64,000 nt of DNA from Cytobacillus gottheilii (GTDB taxonomy: Bacteria; Bacillota; Bacilli; Bacillales; Cytobacillaceae), in contig NZ_LT800494.1 of the NCBI RefSeq assembly GCF_900166665.1, forward strand, positions 4,336,001 to 4,400,000. Reading direction: 5' to 3'. Positions 19,027 through 28,299 of the stretch are shown here, one piece after another (the first letter of the stretch is position 1; every line of letters starts with the position of its first letter). Position numbers and translations under genes: made by a program. Under the pieces are notes generated by a model, which was not told the DNA's origin, made no database searches, and saw only the letters and a program-made list of their open reading frames with translations.

Positions 19027-19485
19027 GCAGGATGAACACTCATTAAAACAGCTGCTCCCATGTGGATGCTGCCGATCACTGAAACCCGCTTGAGGAAGGA
19101 TGAGAAAACGAAGGTCCTTTCAATTTATGCAGAAAGCACATTTATCAAAGTTGTTATTGTTAAAGAAAACTTGCCGACCGGCAAGCCTCCAATGCGAAGA
19201 CAAAGGCTTAGTTGCACTTAAACCTTACTCCAAGTTAGCAACTGCGTCGAATTTTCTTCAGCGCTGATAATTTATACTTTCTTAAAGTATTAAAAATCGG
19301 ATCTTACCGACCTTTTTATCTCCTAACGTATAACAAGAAGACGTTTGTCATCCTAGACCGTTATTCATGAAAAAAGACATTCTCCTAGTGCTGGAGTATG
19401 TCCGGGTTTCTGAGAAGTCCTGTGAAAACTATAACTTTAATCTTATCACCGATAATGGTTCATTGCAATGTTATGATCGCACGAC
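19027..19485. other. Non-coding region upstream of cshA
   Basis: About 460 nt without a supported gene. It contains one copy of the repeat also found in tandem at 58.1-58.4 kb, and a small dyad ATACTTT-CTT-AAAGTAT at 19274-19290. I did not find a clear cshA promoter by eye. Confidence 0.5.
19161..19290. repeat. Solo copy of the ~126-bp AAAGAAAACTTGCC repeat
   Basis: It begins AAAGAAAACTTGCCGACC and forms the small hairpin CTTGCC-GACC-GGCAAG. It continues with GACAAAGGCTTAGTTGCACTT and TGCGTCGAATTTTCTTC, both shared with the copies at 58125-58437. The second half has diverged. Confidence 0.8.
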
Positions 19486-20196
19486 TCAGGAGGTTTTAAC
19501 ATCCTCTCCCTTGTTCTCTAAGAACTCTAATACTTCTTTAAATAATTTCTCATTTTCACTGCAATGACAGATAAGGTGCTTTGAATCTTTAATATAAATT
19601 AATTTTTTTATTTCTGTACCAATATGACGATAAAGGAATTCAGCACTTTTTGGAGGAACAACACCGTCGCTTTCTCCTTGAGCAATTAAGGTAGGAACAT
19701 GCACTTGATTCAAGATCGGTCTTACCGCTCCAACAAGACGGCGGAACTGAAGCGTAGCAGTGATCGGTGTGGCTTTGATTTTCCTTGTGTAGCGGACGAA
19801 CATTTCATTTTCAAACAGTTTTCCCTGAAAAGCATCTGTCAGCATCTCCCGAACGTCCTTCAAGAGCTGCCGAGGGTTTACATAGTAAGCAGCAGCACTA
19901 AGCAGGATCAGACGGTCCACTTTATGATTCACCGCCAGATAACTGGCTATTAATCCACCCATAGAAAAACCTACCACATACACCTTTTCGCATTTAGCAC
20001 TCAATCTTTCTAGTTCATTTTCAGCATGCTGAATCCATTTATTATATTCAATGCCTTTAAGCTTTAGGCTTTCCCCATGCCCAGGCAAAGTTGGAACAGC
20101 AATCTCCCAATCCGTATGCTCTCTTAAGTAAGCAGCAAGCGGTTCTACCTCGAATGGGGCACCTGTAAATCCATGTATACACATACATCCAATCAC
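19486..20196 (-). CDS. Alpha/beta hydrolase, carboxylesterase/lipase-like
   Basis: About 236 residues. Oxyanion motif CIHGFTGAP, nucleophile elbow VGFSMGGL, an acid in AQGESDGVVPP, and a C-terminal His in SKHLIC: a complete catalytic triad of the Est30/monoacylglycerol-lipase-like family. No signal peptide. The frame stays open upstream to 20406, but that part lies in a repeat and looks non-coding. I place the start at the GTG at 20196 (AGGTGG upstream); the ATG at 20184 with AAGGTG 9 nt upstream is an equal alternative. The substrate is unknown. Confidence 0.82.
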   Translation of the reverse strand: MIGCMCIHGFTGAPFEVEPLAAYLREHTDWEIAVPTLPGHGESLKLKGIEYNKWIQHAENELERLSAKCEKVYVVGFSMGGLIASYLAVNHKVDRLILLSAAAYYVNPRQLLKDVREMLTDAFQGKLFENEMFVRYTRKIKATPITATLQFRRLVGAVRPILNQVHVPTLIAQGESDGVVPPKSAEFLYRHIGTEIKKLIYIKDSKHLICHCSENEKLFKEVLEFLENKGEDVKTS

Positions 20197-20290
20197 CTTA
20201 GCCACCTGCCTATTTCCATAATTGTTATTATTGTATCTCTTTCCTCCATTTCTTACTACTGAAACCCATTTAAGTTGGCAAGTGATTTCC

Positions 20291-20406
20291 ACTCCATGGT
20301 ACTCGCTTTCCGCGGGGCGGGTGCTGAGCCTCCTCGTCGCCCTTCGCTCCTGTGGGGTCTCACCTTCCCACTCCTCCCGCAGGAGTCTCGCACCATTCCG
20401 TTCCAA
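20291..20406. repeat. Diverged intergenic repeat related to the terminal-inverted-repeat elements
   Basis: It contains CGCTTTCCGCGGGG, GCTGAGCCTCCTCG, GTGGGGTCTCACC and CAGGAGTCTCG in the same order as the central parts of the elements at 20472-20801 and 31614-31938. It lacks their ends and terminator. It produces an open frame fused to the downstream hydrolase gene. Confidence 0.75.
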
Positions 20407-20471
20407 TCAATATTTTTTTTTTGCAAGGATCCATTGTAAATAAAAAGGCAGCACACGATTGAACTTTTCAC

Positions 20472-20801
20472 AAAAAAAGAGGCTGAGACAAAACGAAATT
20501 AATCTTTCTAAAACACGAATATTCACTATCTTGGTTTGGGTGTTTAAACAAGTCCGTTCCACCTGCGCTGCGGACCCTCGCTTTCCGTGGGGAGGAAGCT
20601 GAGCCTCCTCGAAGCAAAGCTTCTGCGGGGTCTCACCTTTTCCTCTATTGCCCACAGGAGTCGAGGATCCTCCGCTCCATTTCACTCATGTTCATAAAAT
20701 ATATTTTATAATCATAAACAAAAAACCGAATGATTAGAAAGGTAACTTCCTAACCATTCGGTTCTATGGGTATGTTAAATACTTATGTCCCAGCCTCTTT
20801 T
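20472..20801. repeat. Terminal-inverted-repeat element, copy 1 (~330 bp)
   Basis: The left end AAAAGAGGCTGAGACA (20475-20490) is the inverted complement of the right end TGTCCCAGCCTCTTTT (20786-20801) at 15 of 16 positions. The interior is GC-rich with self-complementary blocks (GAGGAAGCTGAGCCTCCTC) and a terminator hairpin near the right end. No coding capacity. It begins 4 nt after the ABC permease stop (read on the minus strand). It closely resembles the copy at 31614-31938. MITE-like by structure; mobility is inferred. Confidence 0.85.
20720..20763 (-). terminator. Intrinsic terminator inside repeat copy 1
   Basis: On the minus strand AACCGAATGGTTAG pairs with CTAATCATTCGGTT (14 bp, one G-T) followed by TTTTG. 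It lies about 45 nt after the ABC permease stop and is the likely end of the 5-gene transporter operon. Confidence 0.85.
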
Positions 20802-20805
20802 GGAG

Positions 20806-22017
20806 CTAGTATTTTAACCACTTAATAATTTCTTTTGGTGATGCATTTTTGCCATAGATCAGAATTCCGATCGAGAAGATCTTTCCTGCTAACTTCATGC
20901 AAATCCAAATGCTTGCGGCTAAGATGGCAAGCGAGATGCCAATCTCGATCCATGGCCAGCTATCTAGCATGGATAGTCTCATAAGCAATACACCTGGAGA
21001 TGAAAGCGGGAAGTATGTTCCAATTTGCGCAATGATTCCGCTTGGATCTGATAGGACAGGACCGATAAAGAGAAGCGGAACAAATGGCAGCATAAAAACA
21101 AAGCCTTGGAAATTACTAGTCGTATCTACATCTTCAAATGTCGCACCTATACCTGCGAAAATGGCTGCAAACAGCAAGTAGCCCAGAATAGAGATGAATA
21201 CGAAAAACAGTGTTTCTGGAACAAATAAATAATCAGCAATCGGGAAATCTGAATTCCACAGCAAGAATGGCAGAATAATAATCACCCATACCAGTACCTG
21301 AGACATGCCAACTGCGAAATAACCAATGATTTTTCCTTGCATAAGCTCAGTAGGCATTAAAGAGGAAAGAATAATTTCTGCTACCTTCTCCTTCTTTTCT
21401 TGTGAAGCACTTTGGAAGACCATCATTCCTGTCATAACGATCGAAAACAGGATAACTCCTCCAAATATTCCTGGCACTAAACGCGTCAGAGGATCTGTTC
21501 CCTCTTCTGTATTTTGGCTCATTTCGGTTTGATTAATGGATAGATCTCTTGCAATATAAGCTGCTTCTTCATCAGATAAATTTAACTGACTAATCCGAAA
21601 CTGCTGCAGAGGCTGAAGCAGAATATTTACTTCCTGGCTGAATTCCCCCTCCATGCTTTCGTTGGAATAAACCTTCAGTAAACCTTCTTCTAAAGCTTGT
21701 TCATCGAACACAATATAGGCTGTATTTTCGTTATCTCTAACTTCATCCAGAATCGTTTCCTGGTTTTCGGAGGTGATTTCAGTGTCCCATTCAATCCCTT
21801 GTGTCTCAACAAATGCACCCACACTCTCCCAAATCTGCAAATCATCCTGAATGTAAACAGTTGGTGCCTCTGGTTCTGATTCAAAGGAGTCTAATAAGGT
21901 TGGAAATGAGTAGAACAAGATAAACATAAGCGGAGTAATCAGTAAGGAAATGATAAAGGATTTATTTTTAACATTCTTTTTAAACTCCCATTTCGCTACT
22001 TTCATACTGTTACGCAT
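20806..22017 (-). CDS. ABC-2 type transporter permease (NatB/YhaP-like)
   Basis: A 403-residue membrane protein: N-terminal anchor segment (SFIISLLITPLMFILFYSF), a large extracytoplasmic loop of about 140 residues, then five to six C-terminal membrane segments. This is the YhaP/NatB layout of Na+ or drug export permeases. The start is the ATG at 22017, 9 nt after AAAGGA, overlapping the upstream ATPase by 8 nt. It is the last gene of the GntR-controlled operon. The substrate is not readable from sequence. Confidence 0.88.
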   Translation of the reverse strand: MRNSMKVAKWEFKKNVKNKSFIISLLITPLMFILFYSFPTLLDSFESEPEAPTVYIQDDLQIWESVGAFVETQGIEWDTEITSENQETILDEVRDNENTAYIVFDEQALEEGLLKVYSNESMEGEFSQEVNILLQPLQQFRISQLNLSDEEAAYIARDLSINQTEMSQNTEEGTDPLTRLVPGIFGGVILFSIVMTGMMVFQSASQEKKEKVAEIILSSLMPTELMQGKIIGYFAVGMSQVLVWVIIILPFLLWNSDFPIADYLFVPETLFFVFISILGYLLFAAIFAGIGATFEDVDTTSNFQGFVFMLPFVPLLFIGPVLSDPSGIIAQIGTYFPLSSPGVLLMRLSMLDSWPWIEIGISLAILAASIWICMKLAGKIFSIGILIYGKNASPKEIIKWLKY

Positions 22018-22942
22018 GGTCATCATTCCTTTCTATAATATTTTTATCTGTTGCAATATCAATAAAGATTTCATGAAGAGACGTGCGGCTAATGGATAAC
22101 TCCTGAATATTTAAGCTTTCCGGCAATTCCCGCAGCCACTGAGCCGGATTAATATCCTGCTGCAAATAAAGTGTGAAAGCTTCTCCATTTTGTTCAACTC
22201 TGTGAACTTGAGGCAGCTGTTCTAGACTTTCGATTCTGTTTTGGCCCCGTAATGTACACTTATAGCTGCCGAATTGTGCTTTCACTTCATCAAGCTTGCC
22301 ATACACAACTTTTTCACCGCGGTGAATCATGAAAAGCCGATCACATAATTCCTCTACCACATTCATCTGGTGAGCAGACAGCAATATGGCCGTACCAGCT
22401 TGAGCTAATTCTTTAATTTCATTTTTCATAACATCTTGGCTGACCGGGTCAAGACCGGAGAATGGTTCATCGAGGATCAGCAATTCTGGTTCATGGATAA
22501 TGGATGCAATAAATTGAACCTTCTGACCCATCCCCTTTGAAAATTCCTCAATCGTGCTTTTCTCTTTCCCTTCCAAACCTAGTTTTTTCAGATAATATAA
22601 TGCTCTCTCTCTAGCTTTCTTCTTCGGATAATCCTTCAATTCAGCAAAATAAAGAATAATATCCATAATCGGCACTTTTTTATAAAGGCCCCGTTCCTCT
22701 GGCAAATAGCCAATCTTATTTTTAGGAATCTCTCCAGATTTCAATCCATGAAAAGTAACAGAACCTTCATCAGGGAACATAATGCCCATAATGCTTCTGA
22801 TGGTCGTAGATTTACCAGCACCATTTGGTCCGAGAATAGCAAGGATCTCCCCTTTTCTCACTTCAAAAGAAATATCCTTAATAATACGTTTGTCTTTAAA
22901 CGACTTCCCGACACCTTCAACTCTTAATGTTTCTGTCGTCAC
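22010..22942 (-). CDS. ABC transporter ATP-binding protein (NatA/YhaQ-like)
   Basis: A 310-residue ATPase with Walker A GPNGAGKST, signature FSKGMGQK, Walker B LLILDEP and switch His in LLSAHQM. The C-terminal extension is typical of DrrA/NatA ATPases. The GTG start overlaps the preceding ATPase stop (GTGA), with GGAGG 10 nt upstream. It pairs with the permease encoded next. Confidence 0.92.
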   Translation of the reverse strand: MTTETLRVEGVGKSFKDKRIIKDISFEVRKGEILAILGPNGAGKSTTIRSIMGIMFPDEGSVTFHGLKSGEIPKNKIGYLPEERGLYKKVPIMDIILYFAELKDYPKKKARERALYYLKKLGLEGKEKSTIEEFSKGMGQKVQFIASIIHEPELLILDEPFSGLDPVSQDVMKNEIKELAQAGTAILLSAHQMNVVEELCDRLFMIHRGEKVVYGKLDEVKAQFGSYKCTLRGQNRIESLEQLPQVHRVEQNGEAFTLYLQQDINPAQWLRELPESLNIQELSISRTSLHEIFIDIATDKNIIERNDDHA

Positions 22943-23802
22943 TTTGAATCCGCCTCCTCTGAGAGTATATATGAAATAATTTCTTCTATATCAAGTGGTT
23001 CTGATTGCAGCCATTTGATTCCCTTTGCCATCAAATATTGTTCAGCTGACTCCGGATCGCTGACACATATAACTCTATCATTCTCGCGATTAACTTCACC
23101 CGGCAAATAGCTGCTGATCGGCTCTTCAAGCCAGTATCGTCTATACGAGCCATCCAATTCATCCTTTACATAATGACCGATCAGCTGGCCATTTTTCATC
23201 ACCGCTATATAATCGGCCAGCTTTCGGATATCCTCTGTCTGATGACTGGAAATAATCATTACCTTGTCTCCACGATCCATCCATTCAATAAAAAAGTTCA
23301 GCAGGATTCTTTTTGCAGGAATATCAATATGTGCGGTTGGTTCATCCAAAATAATAAATTTTGTATCGCGTGCAAGAGCAAGAGCAAGACAAAGTTTTTG
23401 CTGCACCCCTTGCGAAAGCTTCGCAAACTTTTTATCCAGCGGAAGTTTCAAAGACCTTGCAATTCTGTCAAAAAAATTCTGATCCCAGCTTGGATAAAGT
23501 CCTGACATTAGAGTAACAAGCTCTCTTCCTCGGAAAAAGTCCCATCCTATTACTGTTTGGGGCTGATATGTGATCAGCTGCTTCCACTCTTCATTTTCAA
23601 AGCTAACAACCTGCCCGCCGATTTCAATCGTACCGCTATCAGCTGGCGCTAAGTTCATCAGCATTTTTAATAGCGTACTTTTGCCTGCTCCATTGTCACC
23701 TGCAACCACTGTAATCGTTCCTGTTTCAAATTGAAGATCAATGGGTCCAAGCTGAAAATCTTCTATTATTTTTGTTGCGGAACTCACCCTTATGTCATTC
23801 AT
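22939..23802 (-). CDS. ABC transporter ATP-binding protein (YtrB-like)
   Basis: A 287-residue ATPase with Walker A GDNGAGKST, signature LSQGVQQK (diverged LSGGQ), Walker B FIILDEP and switch His in IISSHQT. It belongs to the YtrB group, which is normally encoded after a YtrA-type GntR repressor, as here. AAAGGAGGAAGC precedes the ATG, and the frame overlaps the repressor gene by 8 nt. Its likely permease partner is the gene upstream of the repressor. Confidence 0.9.
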   Translation of the reverse strand: MNDIRVSSATKIIEDFQLGPIDLQFETGTITVVAGDNGAGKSTLLKMLMNLAPADSGTIEIGGQVVSFENEEWKQLITYQPQTVIGWDFFRGRELVTLMSGLYPSWDQNFFDRIARSLKLPLDKKFAKLSQGVQQKLCLALALARDTKFIILDEPTAHIDIPAKRILLNFFIEWMDRGDKVMIISSHQTEDIRKLADYIAVMKNGQLIGHYVKDELDGSYRRYWLEEPISSYLPGEVNRENDRVICVSDPESAEQYLMAKGIKWLQSEPLDIEEIISYILSEEADSK

Positions 23803-24202
23803 GCTTGCTTCCTCCTTTCTCTTTCAGGGAAGCTATAACTTCCTTAAATACTTCCTCAATCTGTTCTAATGTATAATCATGACGAAGTGCTGTTTCAACA
23901 CTATTCTCAATTGCTTTATACACGGCAGAAACCTTAACCTCCTCTTTAATGGATGCAGAAACATCTGCTACAAATGTCCCTTTTCCTTGTGATGTTTGAA
24001 TAAAGCCTCCATGCTCCAGATTTAAATAGGCTCTTCTTGTTGTGATCACACTGATTTCAAGATCTTTTGACAAGGCTCGTATTGAGGGAAGCGGTGTACC
24101 CGCAGGCAGCTGGCCGCCAGCAATTAACGCTTTCACCTGCTCCTCAATTTGATGATAGATCGGTGTTTTGGAGTCTTTTGAAAGACGAATTGGCAATTGC
24201 AC
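23795..24202 (-). CDS. GntR-family repressor, YtrA subfamily
   Basis: A 135-residue protein: an N-terminal winged helix (PIYHQIEEQVKALI ... LPSIRALSKDLEISVITTRRAY) and the short helical C-terminal domain typical of YtrA regulators, which control ABC transporter operons. The start is the GTG at 24202, 7 nt after GGAGG; an ATG eight codons earlier has no site. The dyad TATACTGT/ACAGTATA before the first gene of the operon is its probable operator. In B. subtilis such operons respond to cell-wall antibiotics; a similar signal here is inference. Confidence 0.88.
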   Translation of the reverse strand: MQLPIRLSKDSKTPIYHQIEEQVKALIAGGQLPAGTPLPSIRALSKDLEISVITTRRAYLNLEHGGFIQTSQGKGTFVADVSASIKEEVKVSAVYKAIENSVETALRHDYTLEQIEEVFKEVIASLKEKGGSKHE

Positions 24203-24229
24203 GTCTTCGCCTCCTTCCATAGACATTCA

Positions 24230-24952
24230 TTATTTTAAGTAATTCATTTTTCTAATTTGCTTTTCAGCATACTTTTTACAATATTTAACCGTTATGATTG
24301 AAAGGACCACACTGCTGATAATAGAAACTGCTGGCCACTTTTGAGCTGCTTCTATACTCAAGAACACAACGCCCTTTCCAGCCCAAAAATGAACACCGAA
24401 AATAGCACCAAGCAGAATACCAAAGAATAAGATTGTATAGATTGCATAAAACCATTTATTCTTTGTTGTTGTATCTCCAACATCACTTGCCGGAAAAAGA
24501 GCTCCTCCTATAATCCCGAAACTCAGCCATATGACAAAAAATGCTGCTGCTGAAACTCCTTGCAATTCAGCTTTATAAAAGTCTGAGAAGACAAGCATAA
24601 TGGTTAGAACAATCATATTAAACGGGATTGCAAAAATGAAATAAACCAAATATCGGCTGATAATCAATGCTTCTCTTTTTACTGCGAGCTGATTAAGCAT
24701 TAAGAAGTAAGGCGAAGCATAGACACCTTCATCCACTTTCTGAAACTGAATCTCTTTCGGTCTCATCCAATAGGTCATACACCAGAAACAAATTATAAAA
24801 AACAGGTCATACAAAAAGCTCATCTCTTCCTCAATTGCTACCGTGAAAAAGAATCCAAATATGATTGCAAAAGGCAACATGAGCCAAATTCGTTTTACCG
24901 TTTCTTTCACTTCAAACTTTGCGAGCCACCACGCTTGCTTAATCTCTGCCAA
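24230..24952 (-). CDS. Putative ABC transporter membrane subunit
   Basis: A 240-residue, strongly hydrophobic protein with about six membrane segments (LMLPFAIIFGFFFTVAI, FLYDLFFIICFWCMTYW, YAIYTILFFGILLGAIF and others) and no recognised catalytic motif. It is the first gene of the operon and is followed after 27 nt by the YtrA-type repressor and the YtrB-like ATPase, so it is probably that ATPase's permease. I do not recognise a named homologue. Confidence 0.75.
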   Translation of the reverse strand: MAEIKQAWWLAKFEVKETVKRIWLMLPFAIIFGFFFTVAIEEEMSFLYDLFFIICFWCMTYWMRPKEIQFQKVDEGVYASPYFLMLNQLAVKREALIISRYLVYFIFAIPFNMIVLTIMLVFSDFYKAELQGVSAAAFFVIWLSFGIIGGALFPASDVGDTTTKNKWFYAIYTILFFGILLGAIFGVHFWAGKGVVFLSIEAAQKWPAVSIISSVVLSIITVKYCKKYAEKQIRKMNYLK

Positions 24953-25133
24953 TCAAAAAACCTCCTTGCTTTAACTGTTATACTGTTTATATCTATATAC
25001 ACAGTATATGAAAAATAATAACAGTAAGCAACCCCTTTTTGATATTTTTGGTAAACAAGAAAACACTGGTCGGACTAGGAAGTAAGCTCTAAAATAAATA
25101 AGATGTTCTTAAACAAAAGAGTCAATAGAACAA
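24953..25133. other. Operator and promoter region of the GntR operon
   Basis: It holds the ribosome site of the first gene (AGGAGG), the dyad described next, and AT-rich DNA up to the murF terminator. There is no gene here. Confidence 0.6.
24979..25008. promoter_or_regulatory. Dyad operator of the GntR (YtrA-type) operon
   Basis: Perfect 8-bp arms TATACTGT (24979-24986) and ACAGTATA (25001-25008) are 14 nt apart, 27 nt before the first gene. A second overlapping dyad, ACTGTTAT (24974-24981) with ATAACAGT (25018-25025), provides further half sites. The position fits repression by the encoded YtrA-type protein. Confidence 0.8.
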
Positions 25134-25169
25134 AAACTACCCTGTTTCACATGAAACAGGGTAGTTTTT
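25134..25169 (-). terminator. Intrinsic terminator after murF
   Basis: AAAAACTACCCTGTTTC, 4-nt loop, GAAACAGGGTAGTTTTT: a 17-bp perfect stem with T-runs on both strands. It lies 100 nt after the murF stop. Confidence 0.92.
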
Positions 25170-25267
25170 CCAGTAGAACAGATTATTCAATTATCCTTTT
25201 AAATTAAAGCATTCTCATATCCACTTAACATCTGTGGCTATATTTTATTAAAAATAATCAGTACAGC

Positions 25268-26644
25268 TTATTCTTGCAAACCTGCTACGACATCTTCTAA
25301 TTTCATGCCTCTTGATGCTTTTACCAGTACAATCGTCTCCTTGTTCACTAGCTTTTGCAATTGTTCAATGAGCGGCTGCTTTTCCTTAAATGAGTATACT
25401 CTATTTTCCGGAAAGACGCGGCCTGCACCTTCTGCAATGTATTGTCCAAGTTCTCCATATGTGAATACAGCACTAATTTTATCAGGATTAATAGACTCGC
25501 CAACCTTGATATGATATTCCTTTTCCTCTTCGCCCAATTCCAGCATATCGCCAAGGACAAGAATTTTATTTTGATATCCAGGAAGGTTCGCAATCAATTC
25601 AATCGCTGCATTCGTGGATGTTGGGCTTGCGTTATAAGCATCATTGATGATTCGCTCGCCTTTCTTTCCTTGTAAAAGTTCCATTCTCATATTGGTCAGC
25701 TTAATTTTAGATAGCCCTTCATTCATATCCTCAAAGGAAATATCATAAAAAGAGGCTGCCGTCATGGCTGCAAGAGCATTAAGAACATTATGAGTACCCA
25801 GCACCGGGAGCTGGAATTCCCTATCTGAGATATTCACCTTAAAGCAGCTTCCATCATCGCTTTGACTGATATGTGTCGGATATAAATCGTTGGAAGTGTT
25901 TGAACCAAAGGTTTTCAGCATTGCTCCGCCATTATACTGTTCAAAGTGCTGCTGCAGGAGCGGCTCATCCCCATAATAGATAATACATCCATCACTTTTT
26001 AGACCATTGATGATTTCAAGTTTCGCTTGTGCAATCCCTTCTTTGGATCCTAAATCCTGCAGATGAGCTTCACCGATATTTGTAATCATGACAACCTCAG
26101 GCAGTGCAAGACGGCTGAGGAAGTCAATCTCCCCTTTACCGCTCATACCCATTTCTAACACAGCCAGTTCAGTATCTTCTTCCAGATTCAGAATCGTTAA
26201 GGGAAGACCAATATGATTATTATAATTCCCTTCCGTCTTTTGTACTTTGTATTTTAGCGATAAGAGACTTGCCGTCATATCCTTTGTCGTGGTTTTTCCA
26301 TTGCTGCCCGTTATGCCGATCGTTTTGACATCCAACTGCTTCCTATAGCTGCGGGCTAGTTCCTGCAGAGCCACAAGTGTGTTTTCCACTATAATGATTG
26401 GCAAGTGCAGCGGCGGATTTGGAACGTCATTTTGCCATAATGCCGCAGCTGCTCCTTGTTTTAAAGCTTCCTCTACAAAAGCATGCCCATCAGCACGCTC
26501 TCCTTTAAAGGGAACAAATAAATTTCCATCTGTAATCTTTCTTGTATCTATCGTTACTCCGGTAATATGCACGTTCGAATGTTCGGATTGAAAATCATCC
26601 ACACCGATCATAGCGGCTACCTCTTTTAAGTTTCTTGCAATCAT
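25268..26644 (-). CDS. murF: UDP-MurNAc-tripeptide-D-Ala-D-Ala ligase MurF
   Basis: A 458-residue Mur ligase. The ATP loop is GITGSNGKTTTKDMT (about residue 110). The metal/substrate segments EGNYNNHIGLPLT and DAYNASPTS and the C-terminal domain (VLGDMLELGEEE) are present. It adds D-Ala-D-Ala to the cytoplasmic murein precursor. AGGAGG is 6 nt before the ATG. The D-Ala-D-Ala ligase ddl is just upstream on the same strand. Confidence 0.96.
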   Translation of the reverse strand: MIARNLKEVAAMIGVDDFQSEHSNVHITGVTIDTRKITDGNLFVPFKGERADGHAFVEEALKQGAAAALWQNDVPNPPLHLPIIIVENTLVALQELARSYRKQLDVKTIGITGSNGKTTTKDMTASLLSLKYKVQKTEGNYNNHIGLPLTILNLEEDTELAVLEMGMSGKGEIDFLSRLALPEVVMITNIGEAHLQDLGSKEGIAQAKLEIINGLKSDGCIIYYGDEPLLQQHFEQYNGGAMLKTFGSNTSNDLYPTHISQSDDGSCFKVNISDREFQLPVLGTHNVLNALAAMTAASFYDISFEDMNEGLSKIKLTNMRMELLQGKKGERIINDAYNASPTSTNAAIELIANLPGYQNKILVLGDMLELGEEEKEYHIKVGESINPDKISAVFTYGELGQYIAEGAGRVFPENRVYSFKEKQPLIEQLQKLVNKETIVLVKASRGMKLEDVVAGLQE

Positions 26645-26811
26645 GGCCTGCCTCCTATTTTCACTAGTACATCTAATTTGTCTATGTCTATCAAGTGAAC
26701 ATATGTAGAAAGCATAACGCCTTGTTCACCGGTCTATAGTCATGCAGACAGTTTTTAGGGAGGCGTAATGCTCACTATTTAGCTCTTTGACTTTTTAAAA
26801 ATAATGACAGA

Positions 26812-27891
26812 TTACATCGTGTGCTTAATCTGCTGTTTTTCCTCATGTCTTTCCACCGCGAGCTGAACAAGACGTTCAATCAGCTCTGGATATTCTACAC
26901 CTGAATGCTTCCATAATAGCGGGAACATACTAAAAGGAGTAAATCCAGGCATTGTGTTTACTTCATTAATATAAAATTGACCGTCTTTTGTTAAGAAAAA
27001 GTCTGCTCTGACTAATCCTGAGCAATCAAGTGCTTTAAAAGCTGTTATGGCCATTTCCTTTAGTGCAGCATATTCCGAATCAGTAATCTCAGCCGGAATC
27101 ATCATAGCAGTATCTCCATCCTGGTACTTCGCTTTATAATCATAAAAAGATGCTTTCGGAATAATTTCACCTGCTACAGAGCATTCTGGATCATCATTAC
27201 CCATAACTCCTGCTTCAATTTCACGAGCTGTTACACCTTCTTCAATAATAATTTTCCGATCAAATTGAAACGCTTCCTTAAAGGCCGCTGAAAGTTCTTC
27301 TCTGTTTTCACACTTGCTGATTCCTACGCTTGAACCAAGGTTAGCAGGTTTAACAAAACAAGGATATCCGATTTCTGTTTCTACCTTCTCATATGCAGCT
27401 GCCTCTGCTTTTTTCCACTCGCTGCGAATAAACCAAACATATTTTACTTGCGGCAATCCCGCTTGAGCAAAAATGTTTTTCATAATTACTTTATCCATTC
27501 CAGCAGATGAAGCAAGCACTCCGTTGCCTACATACGGAAGATTCAGCAGTTCAAGCATTCCTTGGACAGTTCCATCTTCTCCATTTGGCCCATGTAAAAG
27601 TGGAAAAATCACATCAAAAGGTCCTGCATCTTCATCAGATGATTTAAACAAGGTTGGTGCCAACGCTGTGGGAGACAATGCTTCTCCCTGCTCAAACGCA
27701 AGCTCCTTCACACTTTCAACAGGACCAATTAACTCGTTCCCTTTGACCCAGCGCCCTTCTTCGGTTATATAAATTGGATGAATTGTAAATTTATCTGAAT
27801 TTAAAGCTTTAATGACAGCCATTGCCGTTTGCATGGACACTTGATGCTCCGCAGATTTGCCGCCATATAACAAGCCGATTTTAGTTTTCAT
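26812..27891 (-). CDS. ddl: D-alanine-D-alanine ligase
   Basis: A 359-residue ATP-grasp ligase starting [19 protein letters not shown], with the ATP-grasp segment [14 protein letters not shown], omega-loop [12 protein letters not shown] and metal ligands in [16 protein letters not shown]. The tyrosine in the omega-loop points to D-Ala rather than D-lactate as second substrate. The ATG at 27891 is 8 nt after GGAGG; the open frame 12 codons upstream is not supported. With murF 167 nt downstream it forms the usual ddl-murF pair. Confidence 0.96.
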   Translation of the reverse strand: MKTKIGLLYGGKSAEHQVSMQTAMAVIKALNSDKFTIHPIYITEEGRWVKGNELIGPVESVKELAFEQGEALSPTALAPTLFKSSDEDAGPFDVIFPLLHGPNGEDGTVQGMLELLNLPYVGNGVLASSAGMDKVIMKNIFAQAGLPQVKYVWFIRSEWKKAEAAAYEKVETEIGYPCFVKPANLGSSVGISKCENREELSAAFKEAFQFDRKIIIEEGVTAREIEAGVMGNDDPECSVAGEIIPKASFYDYKAKYQDGDTAMMIPAEITDSEYAALKEMAITAFKALDCSGLVRADFFLTKDGQFYINEVNTMPGFTPFSMFPLLWKHSGVEYPELIERLVQLAVERHEEKQQIKHTM

Positions 27892-27927
27892 TTGTTGAAC
27901 CTCCATTTTTAAATCACACGTAATCAT

Positions 27928-28228
27928 TTTACACTTTTGAGCGTAAAAGTTCCATCTGCTACCTGCTGTTACAAAGGATCAGAAGTACATTCATATTACA
28001 GCAGGTCAGCCATATATATTCCCTCAATAGTAAAAAGTAAATCATAGCCTATACGTATATGTATGAATAAGAAATACAAATGTAGCTTTTCTTAATGATT
28101 TTATTTCATTTCATCCTATTAAACCATGACAACATTAAAGAAAAGTTACATTCCGCCTATTTTTCCATTACATTTTATTATACTGAATATACGGAATAAT
28201 TATATTATTCTAAAATAATTTATTTCTA
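27928..28228. other. AT-rich divergent intergenic region
   Basis: About 300 nt between ddl (minus) and the DAACS symporter (plus). There is no gene here and no strong inverted repeat; only the promoter at 28229-28257 is convincing. Confidence 0.5.
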
Positions 28229-28257
28229 TTAACTTTTTGTAAAACATACGTTATAAT
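28229..28257 (+). promoter_or_regulatory. Sigma-A promoter of the DAACS symporter gene
   Basis: TTAACT (28229-28234), 17 nt, TATAAT (28252-28257), followed 15 nt later by the ribosome site ATAGGAGGA. The -10 box is perfect and the -35 box is 4 of 6. Confidence 0.7.
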
Positions 28258-28299
28258 CCTCCTATTAAAAACAATTGTATTTTATAGGAGGACATAAGA

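Noticed and set aside
20472..20801. Insertion sequence
   Set aside because: Terminal inverted repeats are present but there is no transposase frame; only a non-autonomous, MITE-like element can be claimed.
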